Notes: generated by a model not told the origin, from the letters alone. Shown: positions 7,832 through 15,270, counted from the stretch's first letter. The stretch: 23,415 bases of DNA from Aquamicrobium sp. (GCF_023954335.1 NZ_JAMLIE010000008.1:1-23415); one strand, 5' to 3'. Translations and numbers: made by a program.

Positions 7832-8713
7832 ATGAACTGGGACGACGTGCGCATCTTTCTCGCCGTGGCGCGGGCGGGGCAGATCCTCGGCGCGGCGCGG
7901 CGGCTCGAGCTGAACCACGCCACGGTCTCGCGCCGCATCGCCGCGCTGGAGCGCGCGCTGGGGGCCAAGCTCTTCCGGCGCCTCACCACCGGCTCGGAGC
8001 TGACGACCGAGGGCCAGCGCTTCCTCGCCACCGCCGAGCGCATCGAGGCCGACATGATCGCCGCGCGCGCCGACATCGCCGGCGAGAGCGACGAGGTCGC
8101 CGGCACAGTGCGCATCGGCGCGCCGGACGGCTTCGGCGTCGCCTTCCTCGCGCCCCGGCTCGGCGTGCTGACCGAGCGCCACCCGGCGCTCGCGATCCAG
8201 CTCGTGCCGGTGCCGCGCTCGTTCTCGCTGTCGCGGCGCGAGGCCGACATCGCCATCACCGTCGAGCGCCCGACGGAAGGACGGCTGGTCGCGGCCAAGC
8301 TCGTCGACTACACGCTCGGCCTCTACGCCTCGCGCGCCTACGCGGCGCGCCACGGCCTGCCGGCGACGCCGGCCGAGCTCAGGCGCCACCGGCTGATCGG
8401 CTATGTCGCCGACCTGCTGATCAGCCCGTCGCTCGACTACGGCCCCGAGATCGTGCCCGACTGGCAGGCCAGCTTCGCCGTCTCCTCCGCGCTCGGCCAG
8501 ATGGAGGCGGTGCGCGCCGGCGCTGGCATCGGCATCCTCCACACCTTCATCGCCCGCGGCCACGACGACCTCGTGCCGGTGCCGCTCGCGCCGCCGATCC
8601 GCCGCGCCTACTGGCTGGTCTATCACGAGACGGTCAGGCCGCTGCGCCGCGTCCAGGCGGTGTCGTCCTTCATCGCCGCCGCCGTCGAGGCCGAGCGGGC
8701 GAGCTTCGTCTGA
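7832..8713 (+). CDS. LysR-family transcriptional regulator, probable regulator of mmsA
   Basis: A 293-residue LysR-type regulator. The N-terminal winged helix-turn-helix is at about residues 2-60 (DDVRIFLAVARAGQILGAARRLELNHATVSRRIAALERALGAKLFRR). A linker helix follows and then the periplasmic-binding-protein-like effector domain from about 88 (GTVRIGAPDGFGVAFLAPRLGVLTERHPAL). ATG at 7832 is chosen because GGGGGGAGG lies 8 nt upstream and because translation then begins directly at the HTH; an earlier in-frame ATG at 7805 is possible. It is transcribed divergently from mmsA, the usual layout for a LysR regulator and its target. The ligand is unknown; a valine or inositol breakdown intermediate would fit the context. 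Confidence 0.9.
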   Translation: MNWDDVRIFLAVARAGQILGAARRLELNHATVSRRIAALERALGAKLFRRLTTGSELTTEGQRFLATAERIEADMIAARADIAGESDEVAGTVRIGAPDGFGVAFLAPRLGVLTERHPALAIQLVPVPRSFSLSRREADIAITVERPTEGRLVAAKLVDYTLGLYASRAYAARHGLPATPAELRRHRLIGYVADLLISPSLDYGPEIVPDWQASFAVSSALGQMEAVRAGAGIGILHTFIARGHDDLVPVPLAPPIRRAYWLVYHETVRPLRRVQAVSSFIAAAVEAERASFV

Positions 8714-8769
8714 CCGGTTGCCCGCGGGCCGAACCGCCCGGCTGCTCGATCTGGCCGCATTTATGCGAC

Positions 8770-8789
8770 GCCAGACGTTTCCGTCTGGC
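8770..8789 (+). terminator. Hairpin between the LysR gene and the RidA-family gene
   Basis: GCCAGACG-TTTC-CGTCTGGC is a perfect 8-bp stem with a tetraloop, 56 bp past the LysR stop. Only a mixed AAAATGCTTT stretch follows, so termination would be weak. It may instead be an operator or mRNA structure before the RidA gene. Confidence 0.4.
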
Positions 8790-8836
8790 TGCAAAATGCT
8801 TTACAAGCCGCGGCACCGCAACACGAAGGAGCCCCC

Positions 8837-9184
8837 ATGACCATCATCCGCCACGAGACCGGCCCGCGCATGAGCGAGGCCAACATCTTCAACGGCGTCA
8901 TCTACCTCGCCGGCCAGATCGCCGAGGGCGCGACGGTCAGGGAGCAGACCGAAGGCGTGCTGGCCGAAATCGACCGGCTGCTGACGCTGTGCAACTCCTC
9001 GAAGGAGCGCATCCTGTCGGCGCAGATCTGGCTCGCCGACATCAACGACTTCGCCGAGATGAACGCGGCGTGGGACGCCTGGGTCCCGGCCGGCAACACG
9101 CCGGCCCGCGCCACCGGCGAGGCGAAGCTCGCCGCCCCGAAATACCGCGTCGAGATCATCGTCACCGCCGCGCAGAACGGCTGA
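8837..9184 (+). CDS. RidA (YjgF/YER057c/UK114) family protein, not of the archetypal RidA type
   Basis: A 115-residue protein of the Rid superfamily, whose best-known members hydrolyse reactive enamines/imines made by PLP enzymes. The fold marks are NIFNGVIYLAGQIAEGATVREQTEGVLAEIDRLLTLCNSSKERIL and, near the end, GNTPARATGEAKLAAPKYRVEIIVTA. In archetypal RidA this last block reads PARSCVEVARLPKD..VEI with the catalytic arginine in 'ARLP'. Aligned residue for residue, that arginine is replaced by leucine here (with Lys just before), so classical deaminase activity is doubtful. ATG at 8837 has AAGGAG 5 nt upstream. It is a single gene with its own terminator at 9221-9249. Its partner enzyme is unknown. 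Confidence 0.88.
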   Translation: MTIIRHETGPRMSEANIFNGVIYLAGQIAEGATVREQTEGVLAEIDRLLTLCNSSKERILSAQIWLADINDFAEMNAAWDAWVPAGNTPARATGEAKLAAPKYRVEIIVTAAQNG

Positions 9185-9220
9185 CGCCGCGCCTCCCCTG
9201 CCGTCCTCCGGCAAGGTTTC

Positions 9221-9249
9221 GCCCCGCCCTCGCGGCGGGGCTTTTCTTT
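9221..9249 (+). terminator. Strong intrinsic terminator after the RidA-family gene
   Basis: The stem GCCCCGCC (9221-9228) with GGCGGGGC (9234-9241) has a 5-nt loop and is followed directly by TTTTCTTT. This is a textbook rho-independent terminator separating the RidA gene from the chemotaxis operon. Confidence 0.88.
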
Positions 9250-9277
9250 GGCGTCAAGAACAGCCTGTCGTTAATAT
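9248..9277 (+). promoter_or_regulatory. Putative sigma-70 promoter of the chemotaxis operon
   Basis: TTGGCG (9248-9253) and TAATAT (9272-9277) are separated by 18 bp, in the most A/T-rich stretch before the STAS gene. Transcription would start near 9284 and give a leader of about 210 nt. The leader contains a dyad GAATGT-CGA-ACATTC (9371-9385) and a stem-loop CGCGCC-TTCG-GGCGCG (9405-9420). Confidence 0.5.
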
Positions 9278-9496
9278 TAGCGAAACCAGTCATCGCTTAT
9301 GGATTAGGCGGGGCTTGGAGGGGGACTTCGCCAAAGGCATGACGCCGCGCCCCTGATCCGGCATCGACCGGAATGTCGAACATTCAGCGCATCGGCCGCC
9401 GCGCCGCGCCTTCGGGCGCGCGAGCGACTTCGCCTGCGCCAGCGATAGCGACCGGAGCCGTGGGCGAACCGCCCGGGGGCTTCAAAGGAGTGGGGA

Positions 9497-9838
9497 ATGG
9501 CGAAAGCCGCAACCGGGGGCATGACGCTTCCCAGCGAACTCGACATCAAGGCCGCCGCGCCTCTGGCCGCCGAACTCGTCGCGGCGCGCGGCGCCGATCT
9601 CGCGCTCAACGCCTCGCAGGTCGAACGGATCGGCGCGCAATGCCTGCAGGTGCTGCTGTCGGCCGCCGCGACATGGAGCGCGGACGGGATGGAGCTGACG
9701 CTCGAGGAGCCGTCGCCCGCCTTCGCCGACGCCATCCGCACCGCCGGGCTCGACATCTCCCGGTTCACCGCCCCCTCCGATTTTACCGCCCCCTCCGATC
9801 TTACGGCCCCCTCCGATCTTACGGCAAGGAACGACTGA
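9497..9838 (+). CDS. STAS-domain protein, first gene of the chemotaxis operon (CheS-like)
   Basis: A 113-residue single STAS domain of the kind that opens rhizobial che operons. The fold is seen as LPSELDIKAAAPLAAELVAARGADLALNASQVERIGAQCLQVLLSAAATWSADGMELTLEEPSPAFADAIRTAGL. In anti-sigma antagonists the block after the second strand is MDSSGL with a phosphorylated serine; here it reads IGAQCL, so phosphorylation switching is unlikely. The last 20 or so residues are a tandem repeat (TAPSDx three times) from an 18-bp DNA repeat. ATG at 9497 has AAAGGAG 6 nt upstream. The cheY gene starts 2 bp after its stop. In Sinorhizobium, CheS helps CheA drain phosphate from CheY1; an equivalent role here is inference. 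Confidence 0.82.
   Translation: MAKAATGGMTLPSELDIKAAAPLAAELVAARGADLALNASQVERIGAQCLQVLLSAAATWSADGMELTLEEPSPAFADAIRTAGLDISRFTAPSDFTAPSDLTAPSDLTARND
9767..9820 (+). repeat. 18-bp in-frame tandem repeat at the 3' end of the STAS gene
   Basis: Three near-identical units (9767-9784, 9785-9802, 9803-9820) follow ACSGCCCCCTCCGATYTT, with a fourth unit breaking off after about 5 bases. Each unit encodes T-A-P-S-D-F/L. Because the unit is a multiple of three, copy-number change would alter only tail length. Confidence 0.9.
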
Positions 9839-9840
9839 CC

Positions 9841-10206
9841 ATGGCCAAGACCATCCTGACCGTCGACGATTCGCGCACCATCCGCGAGATGCTCAAGGCC
9901 GCGCTGCGGGACGCGGGCATGGAAGTCCTCCAGGCCGAGGACGGCGTTCACGGGCTCGAGGTTCTGGAAACCTGCGATCCCGACGTCATCATCACCGACA
10001 TCAACATGCCGCGCATGGACGGCTTCGGCTTCATCGAGGCCGTGCGCGGCTCGGACCGCTATCGCGCCATTCCGATCCTCGTGCTGACGACCGAGAGCGT
10101 CGACGACAAGAAGGACCGGGCCCGCCGCGCCGGCGCCAGCGGCTGGATCGTCAAGCCCTTCGACCCGGTCAAGCTCGTCACCGCCATCAATCGCGTCGCG
10201 GCCTGA
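9841..10206 (+). CDS. cheY: CheY-type single-domain response regulator
   Basis: A 121-residue receiver domain without an output domain, which receives phosphate from CheA. The acidic pocket is Asp9-Asp10 (TVDDSRT), the phosphoacceptor is Asp53 (IITDINMPRMDG), the switch Thr lies in LVLTTES (about 83) and the conserved Lys is Lys105 (IVKPFD). Its sequence resembles the group often found first in alphaproteobacterial che operons and in CheY sinks. ATG at 9841 follows the STAS stop by 2 bp, with AAGGAA upstream inside the repeat-bearing end of the STAS gene. Which of the two CheY proteins in this operon acts on the flagellar motor cannot be told from sequence. Confidence 0.95.
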   Translation: MAKTILTVDDSRTIREMLKAALRDAGMEVLQAEDGVHGLEVLETCDPDVIITDINMPRMDGFGFIEAVRGSDRYRAIPILVLTTESVDDKKDRARRAGASGWIVKPFDPVKLVTAINRVAA

Positions 10207-10234
10207 GCAGGGCCAGAGGAAGGGAATCGTCTCC

Positions 10235-12448
10235 ATGGACACGATGGCAGCCATCAAGCAGACCTTCTTCCAGGAATGCGAGGAGCAGCTCACCGAGCTG
10301 GAGGACGGGCTTCTCGCCATCGAGCGCGAGGAAGGCGACCTCGAGACGATCAACGCCGTCTTCCGCGCCGTGCATTCGATCAAGGGCGGCGCCGGCGCCT
10401 TCGGCCTCGACGATCTGGTGCGCTTCGCCCACACCTTCGAGACCACGCTCGACGGCATGCGCTCGGGCAAGCTCGGCATCACGCCGCAGATCGTCAAGCT
10501 GATGCTGCGCTCGGCCGACATCCTCGCCGACCTCGTCCGCATCTCGCGCGACGGCGGCGAGATGGACGGCGCGCGCGTGTCGCTGATGAGCGAGGAGCTC
10601 GCCCGCGCCGGCGGCGCCGAGCAGGCTCCCGCGCCGACTGTCGAGGCTGTGCCCGCCTTCGAGCCGCTGGCCATGGACGACGGCGCGCAGGTCGACGAGT
10701 TCGGCTTCGCCCCGGTGCAGATTTCCTTCGACACGCTGATCGCCGACGACGAGGCCGCCGGCATCCGCGAGACGGTCAAGGTCCATTTCACGCCCAAGCC
10801 TGAGCTCTACGCCAAGGCCAACGACGCGCTGCGGCTGCTGCGCGAGCTCGGCCGGCTGGGCGAGATGGATGTCGCCTGCGACACCTCCGCTGTGCCGCTC
10901 CTCGGTGAGCTCGATCCCGAGGGCGCCTATCTCTCCTGGGACATCGCCTTCACCGGCGAGGTCGACGAGAGCGCCGTGCGCGAGATCTTCGAGTTCGTCG
11001 AGTTCGACTGCGACCTGACGATCGAGACTGCCATCGCCGCGCCGGTGATGGACGAGACCAACGCCGCCGAGACCGTGCAGGCGATCCTCGCGCAGGTCGC
11101 GGCCGAGGAAGCGGCCGAAACCGCCGGCCCGGCTCCCGCCCCCGTCGTGACGATCCAGCCTGCCGTCCCGGCAAGCCCGCCGGCCGTGGCCCCGACGGAA
11201 AAGCCCGCCGCCGCCAACACCCAGCAGGCCGCCCAGCCGGGCGCGACCATCCGCGTCGACCTCGACCGCGTCGACCGCCTGATCGACCTCGTCGGCGAGC
11301 TGGTCATCAACCAGTCGATGCTGGCCCAGCGCGTCATGGAGGCCGGCATCGCCCGCCTCTCCGACGTCGCGGTCGGCCTCGACGATCTCGAGCACCTGAC
11401 GCGCGAGATCCAGGATTCGGTGATGGCGATCCGCGCCCAGCCGGTGCGCCCGATCTTCCAGCGCATGTCGCGCGTGGTGCGCGAGGTCGCCGACATGACC
11501 GGCAAGTCGGCGCGCCTCGTCACCGAGGGCGAGAATTGCGAGGTCGACAAGACCGTGATCGAGCGCCTCGCCGACCCGCTGACCCACATGATCCGCAACG
11601 CCATCGACCACGGGCTGGAGAAGCCCGAGGATCGGCTGAAGGCCGGCAAGCCCGAGCAGGGCACGGTGCGCATGGTCGCCGCCCACCGTTCGGGCCGCGT
11701 CGTGATCGAGGTTTCCGACGACGGCGCCGGCATCAACCGCAGCCGCGTGCGCCAGATCGCCGTCGACCGCGGCATCGTCTCCGAGGACGCGCAGCTTTCC
11801 GACGCCGAGATCGACGACCTGATCTTCGCGCCCGGCTTCTCGACCGCCGACACCATCTCCGACGTGTCGGGGCGCGGCGTCGGCATGGACGTGGTGCGCC
11901 GCTCGATCCAGGCGCTCGGCGGGCGCATCACCATCACCTCGCGGCCGGGCCTCGGCACCACCTTCACCCTGTCGCTGCCGCTGACGCTCGCCGTGCTCGA
12001 CGGCATGGTCGTCACCGTCGCCGGCCAGACGCTGGTCGTGCCGCTGTCGGCTATCGTCGAGACGCTCCAGCCCAAGGCACCCGATGTCCACGGGCTGGGC
12101 GAGAAGGCGCGCGTCATCGGCATCCGCGGCGCCTTCATCCCGCTGATCGACGTCGGCGCCGTGCTCGGCTACCGCGAGGAGGAGGCCGACCCGCTGCAAA
12201 GCGTGGCGATGATGGTCGAGACCGAGAACCAGTCGCAATGCGCGCTGATGGTCGACGGCATCATCGGCCAGCAGCAGGTGGTCATCAAGAGCCTCGAGAC
12301 CAATTACGGCCACGTCTTCGGCGTCGCCGGAGCGACGATCCTGGGCGACGGCCGCGTCGCGGTCATCCTCGACGTCGACGCCATCGTCGCCGGCTCGCGC
12401 GCGGACGCCGCGCGCACCGACGCCAACCGCAAGAGGAGCGCAGCATGA
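10235..12448 (+). CDS. cheA: Chemotaxis histidine kinase CheA
   Basis: The central kinase of the chemotaxis complex, 737 residues. The P1 Hpt domain is at about residues 5-105 with phospho-His47 (AVHSIKGGAGAFGLDDL). A region of about 145-280 may be the P2/response-regulator-binding part, followed by an Ala/Pro-rich linker (about 289-335). P3 dimerisation is at about 337-395 (IRVDLDRVDRLIDLVGELVINQSMLAQRV). The P4 ATPase has the N-box HMIRNAIDHGLE (about 451-462), DDGAGINRSRV (about 495) and GRGVGMDVV (about 547). The P5 CheW-like domain runs from about 590 to the end. ATG at 10235 has AGAGGAAGGG upstream; a second ATG three codons later is possible. The stop overlaps the cheW start (ATGA). 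Confidence 0.97.
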   Translation: MDTMAAIKQTFFQECEEQLTELEDGLLAIEREEGDLETINAVFRAVHSIKGGAGAFGLDDLVRFAHTFETTLDGMRSGKLGITPQIVKLMLRSADILADLVRISRDGGEMDGARVSLMSEELARAGGAEQAPAPTVEAVPAFEPLAMDDGAQVDEFGFAPVQISFDTLIADDEAAGIRETVKVHFTPKPELYAKANDALRLLRELGRLGEMDVACDTSAVPLLGELDPEGAYLSWDIAFTGEVDESAVREIFEFVEFDCDLTIETAIAAPVMDETNAAETVQAILAQVAAEEAAETAGPAPAPVVTIQPAVPASPPAVAPTEKPAAANTQQAAQPGATIRVDLDRVDRLIDLVGELVINQSMLAQRVMEAGIARLSDVAVGLDDLEHLTREIQDSVMAIRAQPVRPIFQRMSRVVREVADMTGKSARLVTEGENCEVDKTVIERLADPLTHMIRNAIDHGLEKPEDRLKAGKPEQGTVRMVAAHRSGRVVIEVSDDGAGINRSRVRQIAVDRGIVSEDAQLSDAEIDDLIFAPGFSTADTISDVSGRGVGMDVVRRSIQALGGRITITSRPGLGTTFTLSLPLTLAVLDGMVVTVAGQTLVVPLSAIVETLQPKAPDVHGLGEKARVIGIRGAFIPLIDVGAVLGYREEEADPLQSVAMMVETENQSQCALMVDGIIGQQQVVIKSLETNYGHVFGVAGATILGDGRVAVILDVDAIVAGSRADAARTDANRKRSAA

Positions 12449-12921
12449 CGCAGATGATGACCGAACAGGACGCGGCGAACAGCGAGCTGATCGCCTTCCG
12501 CCTCGGGGCTCAGGAATTCTGCCTCGACATCATGTCGGTGCGCGACATCCGCGGCTGGACGCCGACGACGCCGCTTCCGCATTCGTCGCAATACGTCAAG
12601 GGCGTCATCAATTTGCGCGGCGCGGTGTTGCCGGTGGTCGACCTCGCCGCCCGCCTCGGCTTCTCCCCGGCGGAGCCGAGCGCCCGCCACGTCATCATCA
12701 TAACCCAGGTCGGCAACCAGACCATCGGCCTGCTGGTCGATGCCGTTTCCGACATCCTGACCGTCGATTCGGGTTCGATCCAGGCGACGCCCAACGTCGC
12801 CTCCGAGCTCGCCCGCGCCTTCATGAAGGGCGTCATCGCGATGGAAGGGCGCATGATCATTCTGATCGCGCTCGACAGCGTGCTGACCCGGGACCAGGCC
12901 GGGCAGGGTCTCCCGAACTGA
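12445..12921 (+). CDS. cheW: Chemotaxis coupling protein CheW
   Basis: The scaffold protein linking CheA P5 to chemoreceptor tips. It has 158 residues with one CheW domain: ELIAFRLGAQEFCLDIMSVRDIRGW, then VKGVINLRGAVLPVVDLAARLGF (the conserved NLRG...P..D motif), and VGLLVDAVSDIL-like and FMKGVIAMEGRMIILIALDSVL blocks. ATG at 12445 overlaps the cheA stop (ATGA) and has AAGAGGAG 6 nt upstream inside cheA, so the two are coupled. The next cheY begins 27 bp later. Confidence 0.96.
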   Translation: MTQMMTEQDAANSELIAFRLGAQEFCLDIMSVRDIRGWTPTTPLPHSSQYVKGVINLRGAVLPVVDLAARLGFSPAEPSARHVIIITQVGNQTIGLLVDAVSDILTVDSGSIQATPNVASELARAFMKGVIAMEGRMIILIALDSVLTRDQAGQGLPN

Positions 12922-12948
12922 CGACTGCCTTAAGAGGAATACCGAGCC

Positions 12949-13338
12949 ATGTCGCTTCTAGCCCAGTTGAGAATCCTCGTCGTGGACGACACGACCACGA
13001 GCCGCCTGCTTGTCCGCGACGCGCTCGAGACGCTCGGCTTCCGCAACATCCAGGTCGCCGCCGACGGCGAGCAGGCGATGAAGATGATGATGACGACGCC
13101 CTCGCATCTCATCATCTCGGACATGAACATGCCGAAGATGAACGGGCTGCAGCTCCTGCATGCCATCCGCACCTACAAGCCGACCGCACGCACGCCGTTC
13201 ATGATCCTGACCGGCAGCCCGGACCGGGCGGTGCTGGACGAGGGCCGCAAGCTGGGCTTGAACAACTACCTGACCAAGCCGTTCAACCCCGACCAGCTGC
13301 GCCGCGCGCTCGAGGCCATCGTCGGCAGGCTGCACTGA
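12949..13338 (+). CDS. cheY: Second CheY-type response regulator
   Basis: A 129-residue receiver domain with the acidic pair Asp13-Asp14 (LVVDDTTTSR), phosphoacceptor Asp58 (IISDMNMPKMNG), FMILTGSPD with the switch Thr, and the conserved Lys in YLTKPFNPDQL. It differs clearly from the first CheY of the operon, so the two are likely a motor regulator plus a phosphate sink, as in Sinorhizobium. The N-terminus SLLAQLRILVVDD and the PTARTPFMIL block match the group encoded with CheW in rhizobia. RBS: AAGAGGA about 10 nt upstream of ATG 12949. Confidence 0.94.
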   Translation: MSLLAQLRILVVDDTTTSRLLVRDALETLGFRNIQVAADGEQAMKMMMTTPSHLIISDMNMPKMNGLQLLHAIRTYKPTARTPFMILTGSPDRAVLDEGRKLGLNNYLTKPFNPDQLRRALEAIVGRLH

Positions 13339-13347
13339 CTTTTTCAA

Positions 13348-13361
13348 GGCCGCGTGCGGCC
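13348..13361 (+). other. Small intercistronic stem-loop
   Basis: GGCCGC-GT-GCGGCC lies 10 bp past the second cheY stop and 38 bp before the next gene. Without a following U-run it is more likely an RNA processing or stabilising structure than a terminator. Confidence 0.3.
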
Positions 13362-13398
13362 CCTTGTGACTGGTATTGCGTAAGAGGGGAGGCGTGGC

Positions 13399-13785
13399 AT
13401 GGCCCTGCCGGAGCGCGACGACAGCGCCGCTGAAACGGAACGGTTCACCGACGTCCTTGCCCGGATACGCCTTGAGCTCGAGGACATCGCCGGCCGCATC
13501 GACCGCAACCAGGCGGCGATAGCGCGCACGACATGGAGCGCCGGCGCCACCGATGCCGACTACGTCCGGGCGATGCAGGACGCGGACCTGTCCGCCCAGC
13601 GCATCGCCGGGGTCGCCGGCTTCCTGCGCGCGCTGTCCGAGGCCGCCCACCCGCACTGGCGTATCGACACCTCCGGCGCCACCCGCACGCTGACCCTGAC
13701 CGAGATGATCCGCACCATCGGCACCGCCGGCCTCGACGTGACGGCGAAAGACGAGGACGCCGCCGGCGACGTCGATCTCTTCTGA
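13399..13785 (+). CDS. Small CheZ/CheT-like protein closing the chemotaxis operon
   Basis: A 128-residue, mostly helical protein. Two marks suggest a CheZ-type CheY-P phosphatase or its rhizobial relative CheT. First, a helix carries DLSAQRI (residues 63-69), matching the DxxxQ motif and surroundings of E. coli CheZ (DLTGQVI; catalytic Asp143 and Gln147). Second, the acidic tail ends ...DEDAAGDVDLF, like the CheY-binding C-terminal peptide of CheZ. It is shorter than CheZ (about 214) and close to CheT (about 110-120). Helices before and after the motif (ERFTDVLARIRLELEDIAGRI; IAGVAGFLRALSEAAH) could form the four-helix bundle of a dimer. ATG at 13399 has GGGGAGG 6 nt upstream. Position right after cheY supports the call; activity is inference. 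Confidence 0.72.
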   Translation: MALPERDDSAAETERFTDVLARIRLELEDIAGRIDRNQAAIARTTWSAGATDADYVRAMQDADLSAQRIAGVAGFLRALSEAAHPHWRIDTSGATRTLTLTEMIRTIGTAGLDVTAKDEDAAGDVDLF

Positions 13786-13810
13786 GGCCGATCCCTTCCC
13801 TATCCCGCAG

Positions 13811-13838
13811 ATAAAAAGGACCCGGCCAGAAGGCCGGG
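13811..13838 (-). terminator. Intrinsic terminator of glnK-amtB
   Basis: On the minus strand CCCGGCC-TTCT-GGCCGGG is followed by TCCTTTTTAT. The stem is at 13821-13838 and the T-run at 13811-13818. It lies 77 bp past the amtB stop. On the plus strand no T-run follows, so it does not obviously end the chemotaxis transcript. Confidence 0.88.
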
Positions 13839-13914
13839 CCAAATTGCGACGGCGTTTTCGCGTCGCCGCATTCCCGACGCCGGGGTGCTGGTCCGGCGCC
13901 TGAAATCGGTGAGA

Positions 13915-15270
13915 TCAGGAGTGGTAGGCCGCCTCCCCGTGCGAGGCGAGGTCGAGCCCCTGCGCCTCGTTCTCGGCGCTCGGGCGCAGCCCGATGGTCA
14001 CGTCGACCAGCTTGTAGAGGATCGCCGAGACCACGCCGCACCACACGACGGTGATGGCGACGGCGAGGAATTGCGTCCACACCTGGCCGGCCATGCCGAC
14101 GCCTTCGGGATAGCCGACGCCGCCGAGCGCGGGCGCGGCGAAGATGCCGGTGCCGATGGCGCCGACGATGCCGGCGACGCCGTGGATGCCGAACACGTCG
14201 AGCGAGTCGTCATAGCCGAGCTTGTGCTTGACCACGGCCACGAACCAGTAGGCGACGGCGCTGGCGACCGCGCCGAGCACGATGGCGCCGACCGGGCCGA
14301 CGAAGCCGGCCGCCGGCGTCACCGCGACGAGGCCGGTGACGATGCCCGAGGCCGCGCCCAGCATCGACGCCTTGCCGCGCTGCGCCTTCTCGATCAGCGA
14401 CCAGGCGATCGTCGCGCCGGCGGTGGCGGTGAAGGTGTTGACCATGGCGAGCGCCGCCGTGCCGTTGGCGGCCGCGGCCGAGCCGGCGTTGAAACCGAAC
14501 CAGCCGACCCACAGGATCGCCGCGCCGACCAGCGTGAAGGGCAGCGAGTGCGGGGCCATGTTGTCGCGGCCGTAGCCGGCGCGCTTGCCGATCATGATCG
14601 CGCCGACGAGCGCGGCGATGCCGGCATTGATGTGGACCACGGTGCCGCCGGCGAAGTCGTAGGTGTCCCAGCCATAGAACAGGCCCGCGCCGTCCCATGC
14701 CATGTGGGCGATGGGGAAGTAGACGAAGGTGACCCACAGCACGACGAAGGCGATCACCGCGCCGAACTTGATGCGCTCGGCGAAGCCACCGACGATCAGC
14801 GCCGGCGTGATGCAGGCGAAGGTCATCTGGAAGGCGATGAAGACGTATTCGGGGATCGAGCCGGATTCGGATTCGGGCGTCACGCCGGAAAGGAACAGCT
14901 TGCCGAAGCCGCCCCAGTACGGGCTGTCACCGCCGCCGAAGGCGAACGAGTAGCCCCATGTCACCCACACGACGATGACCACGGCGGTGATCATCGTGCA
15001 CTGCATGAGGATGGAGAGCACGTTCTTGGCGCGCACGAGGCCGCCATAGAACAGCGCGAGGCCCGGCAAGATCATGAACAGGACCAGCACGGTCGAGATC
15101 AGCATCCAGGCGGTGTCGCCGGTGTCGAGGGCGGAAGCCGCCGGCGCGGCCTCCGTGGCCGCCTCCTCGGCGGCCTCCTGCGCCCAGGCCGGCAGGGCGG
15201 CGAGCGCGGCGAGCGCCGGTGCGGCGGCCAGGGCGCGCGCAGCGGGAGCGAAGGTCGATAGTCTCATCAT
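13915..15270 (-). CDS. amtB: Ammonium transporter (Amt family) with signal peptide
   Basis: An inner-membrane ammonium channel, 451 residues from ATG 15270. That start (or the ATG directly after it) is chosen because AGGAG lies 5 nt upstream; the frame remains open further out but without support. A signal peptide is visible (about residues 1-31, AALAALPAWA|Q), followed by an Ala/Glu-rich spacer and eleven hydrophobic helices. Pore residues are present: the first His of the twin pair in GGTVVHINAGIAALVG, the second in DVFGIHGVAGIVGA, the recruitment Asp in AWDGAG and the Phe gate in FQMTFACITPALI. It is downstream of glnK with a 79-bp gap. PII binding (GlnK T-loop blocking the pore at high nitrogen) is established for the pair. 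A strong terminator follows. Confidence 0.96.
   Translation of the reverse strand: MMRLSTFAPAARALAAAPALAALAALPAWAQEAAEEAATEAAPAASALDTGDTAWMLISTVLVLFMILPGLALFYGGLVRAKNVLSILMQCTMITAVVIVVWVTWGYSFAFGGGDSPYWGGFGKLFLSGVTPESESGSIPEYVFIAFQMTFACITPALIVGGFAERIKFGAVIAFVVLWVTFVYFPIAHMAWDGAGLFYGWDTYDFAGGTVVHINAGIAALVGAIMIGKRAGYGRDNMAPHSLPFTLVGAAILWVGWFGFNAGSAAAANGTAALAMVNTFTATAGATIAWSLIEKAQRGKASMLGAASGIVTGLVAVTPAAGFVGPVGAIVLGAVASAVAYWFVAVVKHKLGYDDSLDVFGIHGVAGIVGAIGTGIFAAPALGGVGYPEGVGMAGQVWTQFLAVAITVVWCGVVSAILYKLVDVTIGLRPSAENEAQGLDLASHGEAAYHS

Noticed and set aside
6250..9342. Very long open frame on the plus strand running antisense through mmsA and then into the LysR and RidA genes
   Set aside because: It is antisense or out of frame to three well-supported genes, has an Arg/Ala/Asp/His-rich composition typical of G+C-rich shadow frames, and lacks a ribosome binding site and any domain. 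The same holds for long frames opposite livM/livH (4160-5827), cheA (10187-12313), amtB (13885-15261) and tesB.
9335..9355. Tiny reading frame MTPRP in the chemotaxis leader as a leader peptide
   Set aside because: Five codons without a convincing role, conserved repeat of regulatory codons, or terminator/antiterminator pair.
13821..13838. Terminator for the chemotaxis operon on the plus strand
   Set aside because: The hairpin is symmetric, but only the minus strand has a T-run after it, so it was assigned to amtB.
13846..13866. Inverted repeat GCGACG-N9-CGTCGC as a second terminator between the chemotaxis operon and amtB
   Set aside because: The stem is short and bulged and no T-run follows on either strand.
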